Shown here: positions 52,933 through 54,609 of the stretch, piece after piece
Position numbering within the stretch: position 1 is the first letter of the stretch
How the letters are laid out: each line of letters starts with the position of its first letter
Assembly (NCBI RefSeq): GCF_000720185.1
Contig: NZ_JOIY01000048.1
Coordinates: 1 to 54,609 of the forward strand
Source: Streptomyces sp. NRRL S-340
GTDB taxonomy: Bacteria > Actinomycetota > Actinomycetes > Streptomycetales > Streptomycetaceae
Length of the DNA: 54,609 nt
Direction: 5' to 3'
The notes under the pieces: model-generated
Seen by the model: only the letters and a program-made list of their open reading frames with translations
Databases searched by the model: none
What the model was told of the DNA's origin: nothing
Program-made: the position numbers and the translations under genes

Positions 52933-53775
52933 ATGCCCCAGCACACCTCCGGGTCCGACCGGGCGGCGATCCCCCCAGCCGCCCGCGACGGTGGCAGCGT
53001 GCGGCCGCCCGCTCCCTCGACGCTCGACGAGCTGTGGCGGTCGTACAAGGCGACGGGGGACGACAGACTGCGGGAACAGCTCATCCTTCACTACTCGCCG
53101 CTTGTGAAGTACGTCGCGGGACGCGTGAGCGTCGGTCTGCCGCCCAACGTGGAACAGGCCGACTTCGTGTCCTCGGGCGTGTTCGGGCTCATCGACGCGA
53201 TCGAGAAGTTCGACATCGACCGGGAGATCAAGTTCGAGACGTACGCGATCACCCGGATCCGCGGCGCGATGATCGACGAGCTGCGCGCGCTCGACTGGAT
53301 CCCCCGCTCCGTGCGGCAGAAGGCGCGCAACGTCGAGCGGGCGTACGCGACCCTGGAGGCCCGGCTGCGGCGCACCCCCTCGGAGGGCGAGGTCGCCGCC
53401 GAGATGGGCATCGCGATCGACGAACTCCACGCGGTGTTCAGCCAGTTGTCACTGGCCAACGTGGTGGCGCTGGAGGAGCTGCTGCACGTCGGCGGCGAGG
53501 GCGGCGACCGGCTGAGCCTGATGGACACGCTGGAGGACACCGCCGCCGACAACCCGGTGGAGGTGGCCGAGGACCGGGAACTGCGCCGGTTCCTGGCCCG
53601 CGCGATCAACACCCTGCCCGAGCGGGAGAAGACCGTCGTCACGCTGTACTACTACGAAGGCCTCACGCTCGCCGAGATCGGCAACGTGCTCGGGGTCACC
53701 GAGAGCCGGGTCAGCCAGATCCACACCAAGTCGGTGCTCCAGCTGCGCGCCAAACTCGCGGGCTTCGGGCGGTGA
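52933..53775 (+). CDS. whiG: Sporulation sigma factor WhiG
   Basis: FliA-class sigma factor that commits aerial hyphae to sporulation. The 280-residue protein has region 2 ([45 protein letters not shown] and [18 protein letters not shown]), region 3 and region 4 ([40 protein letters not shown]). It matches S. coelicolor WhiG in length and sequence as I know it. ATG 52933 with AAGG seven bases upstream; the open frame further upstream is not part of the family. TACGCT (52834-52839) is a possible -10. Confidence 0.97.
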   Translation: MPQHTSGSDRAAIPPAARDGGSVRPPAPSTLDELWRSYKATGDDRLREQLILHYSPLVKYVAGRVSVGLPPNVEQADFVSSGVFGLIDAIEKFDIDREIKFETYAITRIRGAMIDELRALDWIPRSVRQKARNVERAYATLEARLRRTPSEGEVAAEMGIAIDELHAVFSQLSLANVVALEELLHVGGEGGDRLSLMDTLEDTAADNPVEVAEDRELRRFLARAINTLPEREKTVVTLYYYEGLTLAEIGNVLGVTESRVSQIHTKSVLQLRAKLAGFGR

Positions 53776-53847
53776 CGGCGAGGGCGGCAGCCGGCACCGG
53801 GGCGGGCGGCCCGGCCGGTGCGGCTCCCGCCGCGGGCGGCGCCTCCG

Positions 53848-53853
53848 TAAAGT
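53848..53853 (+). promoter_or_regulatory. Putative -10 for leaderless TetR gene
   Basis: TAAAGT ends seven bases before the GTG at 53861, with no ribosome binding site. It is the same hexamer as upstream of smc. A second GTG at 53852 lies inside this hexamer and so is less likely to be the start. Confidence 0.45.
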
Positions 53854-53860
53854 GGACGAC

Positions 53861-54439
53861 GTGCCAAGGATTCGAGCGGCCTCCGTGGCCGAGCACCGGT
53901 CGATGCAGCGCGCCGCCCTGCTGGACGCGGCGCGGACCCTGCTGTCCCAGGGCGGTACGGAAGCGCTGACCTTCCCGGCCCTGGCCGAGCGGACCGGGCT
54001 CGCGCGGTCGTCGGTGTACGAGTACTTCCGGTCGCGGGCCGCCGTGGTCGAGGAGCTGTGCGAGGCCGACTTCCCGGTGTGGGCGGCGGAGGTGTCCGCG
54101 GCGATGGCCGCGGCCGACGGTCCCCGGGCCCGGATCGAGGCGTACGTCCGCAGCCAGCTCGAACTGGTCGGGGACCGGCGGCACCGGGCCGTCGTGGCGA
54201 TCTCCGCGCGCGAACTGGACGCGGGCGCCCGGGAGAAGATCCGGGCGGCGCACGGCGGACTGGTCGCCCTGATCGTCGACGCCCTGGGAGAGGCGGGACA
54301 CCCGCAGCCACGGCTGGCGGCGATGCTGCTGCAGGGCGTCGTGGACGCGGCGGTCCGCCGGATCGAACTGGGCGCCGAGGAACCGCAGGTGGTGGCGGAA
54401 GCGGCCGTCGGGATGGCGCTGCGGGGAATCACCGGCTGA
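53861..54439 (+). CDS. TetR-family transcriptional regulator
   Basis: A 192-residue TetR-type repressor: helix-turn-helix ALLDAARTLLSQGGTEALTFPALAERTGLARSSVYEYFRSRAAVVEEL (about 20-65), then an all-helical ligand domain of unknown effector. Starts VPRIRAASVAEHRSMQ. It lies 85 bases downstream of whiG. Its target is not apparent; the other side is cut off by the contig end. Confidence 0.93.
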   Translation: MPRIRAASVAEHRSMQRAALLDAARTLLSQGGTEALTFPALAERTGLARSSVYEYFRSRAAVVEELCEADFPVWAAEVSAAMAAADGPRARIEAYVRSQLELVGDRRHRAVVAISARELDAGAREKIRAAHGGLVALIVDALGEAGHPQPRLAAMLLQGVVDAAVRRIELGAEEPQVVAEAAVGMALRGITG

Positions 54440-54547
54440 CCACCGCGCTTCTCCAGACGGCCCGCCCCGCGCCGCCTCTCCGTCCCCTGGCCCTCGTTCC
54501 GCCCGCGGCCCTCGTTCTGCCCCCGCCTGTTCGCCCCTGTCCTGGCC

Positions 54548-54609
54548 CTGTCTCTTATACACATCTGACGCTGCCGACGACTCCTTACGTGTAGATCTCG
54601 GTGGTCGCC
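54548..54609. other. Illumina Nextera adapter, not genomic
   Basis: 54548-54566 is the 19-base Tn5 mosaic end CTGTCTCTTATACACATCT. It is followed by the read adapter GACGCTGCCGACGA (54567-54580), an eight-base index CTCCTTAC (54581-54588, reverse complement GTAAGGAG, the i5 S505 index) and the reverse complement of part of P5 (54589-54609). The whole tail is library adapter. It creates false coding frames, including peptides SYTHLTLPTTPYV on the plus strand and MCIRDR and MYKRQ on the minus strand. Confidence 0.98.

Noticed and set aside
53449..54564. Minus-strand frames starting with MCIRDR and MYKRQ at the right edge
   Set aside because: They begin in the Nextera adapter and run antisense to the TetR and whiG genes.
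54548..54566. Tn5 mosaic end as a possible transposon end
   Set aside because: It is followed by an Illumina index and P5 sequence, so it is library adapter, not a mobile element.

Overview
This window is chromosomal DNA of a Streptomyces-type actinomycete. The evidence is the very high G+C content, G/C-dominated third codon positions, frequent GTG starts, and a gene order matching the conserved core of Streptomyces chromosomes. That order (cofC, plsC, gpsA, ddlA ... absB/rnc, mutM, smc, ftsY, nsdA, amtB-glnK-glnD, ffh, ftsH, rpsP, rimM, trmD, rplS, sipWXYZ, comM-dprA, whiG) is known from S. coelicolor around smc (SCO5577), nsdA (SCO5582) and whiG (SCO5621). I see no prophage, insertion sequence, CRISPR array, biosynthetic cluster, tRNA or rRNA gene. 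The right end is not genomic: the last 62 bases are a Tn5 mosaic end plus an Illumina Nextera index and P5 adapter, so this is the end of an assembled contig with untrimmed adapter.

Layout. 0.2-7 kb: cofactor F420 guanylyltransferase (minus strand), phospholipid acyltransferase and glycerol-3-phosphate dehydrogenase, D-Ala-D-Ala ligase, a DUF3515 lipoprotein and a lone Lrp/AsnC sensor domain (minus strand), then thiL-thiD. 7-17 kb: rpmB (minus strand), a FakA-like DAK2 protein, recG-rsmD-coaD, a coiled-coil cell-division protein, the DUF177-rpmF-rnc-mutM run, and an HxlR regulator. 17.7-24.4 kb: acylphosphatase, a small coiled-coil protein, smc and the glucose permease glcP. 24.4-29.4 kb: an NCS1 permease, ftsY, a GNAT enzyme and a primase/polymerase-like protein. 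29.8-39.6 kb: nsdA, the nitrogen operon amtB-glnK-glnD behind a GlnR-like box, ffh and ftsH. 39.6-48.9 kb: a methyltransferase, a SprT-like protein, the ribosome-maturation operon rpsP-khpA-rimM-trmD, rplS, four consecutive type I signal peptidases and a NUDIX protein. 49-54.4 kb: DUF2469, yraN, comM, dprA, the sporulation sigma factor whiG and a TetR regulator.

Functional links. FtsY and Ffh (SRP pathway) with four signal peptidases and FtsH form a protein-export and membrane quality-control neighbourhood. AmtB/GlnK/GlnD sense nitrogen. NsdA, RNase III (AbsB) and WhiG are developmental regulators of differentiation and antibiotic production, embedded among housekeeping genes.

Novelty. I found no convincing undescribed multi-gene system. 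The points worth a second look are small. They are an adapter artefact that creates false ORFs, a series of -10 hexamers placed for leaderless transcription, low-complexity or tandem-repeat insertions inside conserved proteins (Smc hinge, DAK2 linker, methyltransferase), a 32-bp perfect palindrome inside a gene, tandem repeats of 25, 36 and 41 bp, a long out-of-frame overlap between sipX and sipY, mutually exclusive hairpins before the SprT-like gene, and dyads before rpmB, glcP, nsdA and whiG. All coordinates, motifs and start choices come from reading the sequence. Functions come from family knowledge, without database searches.
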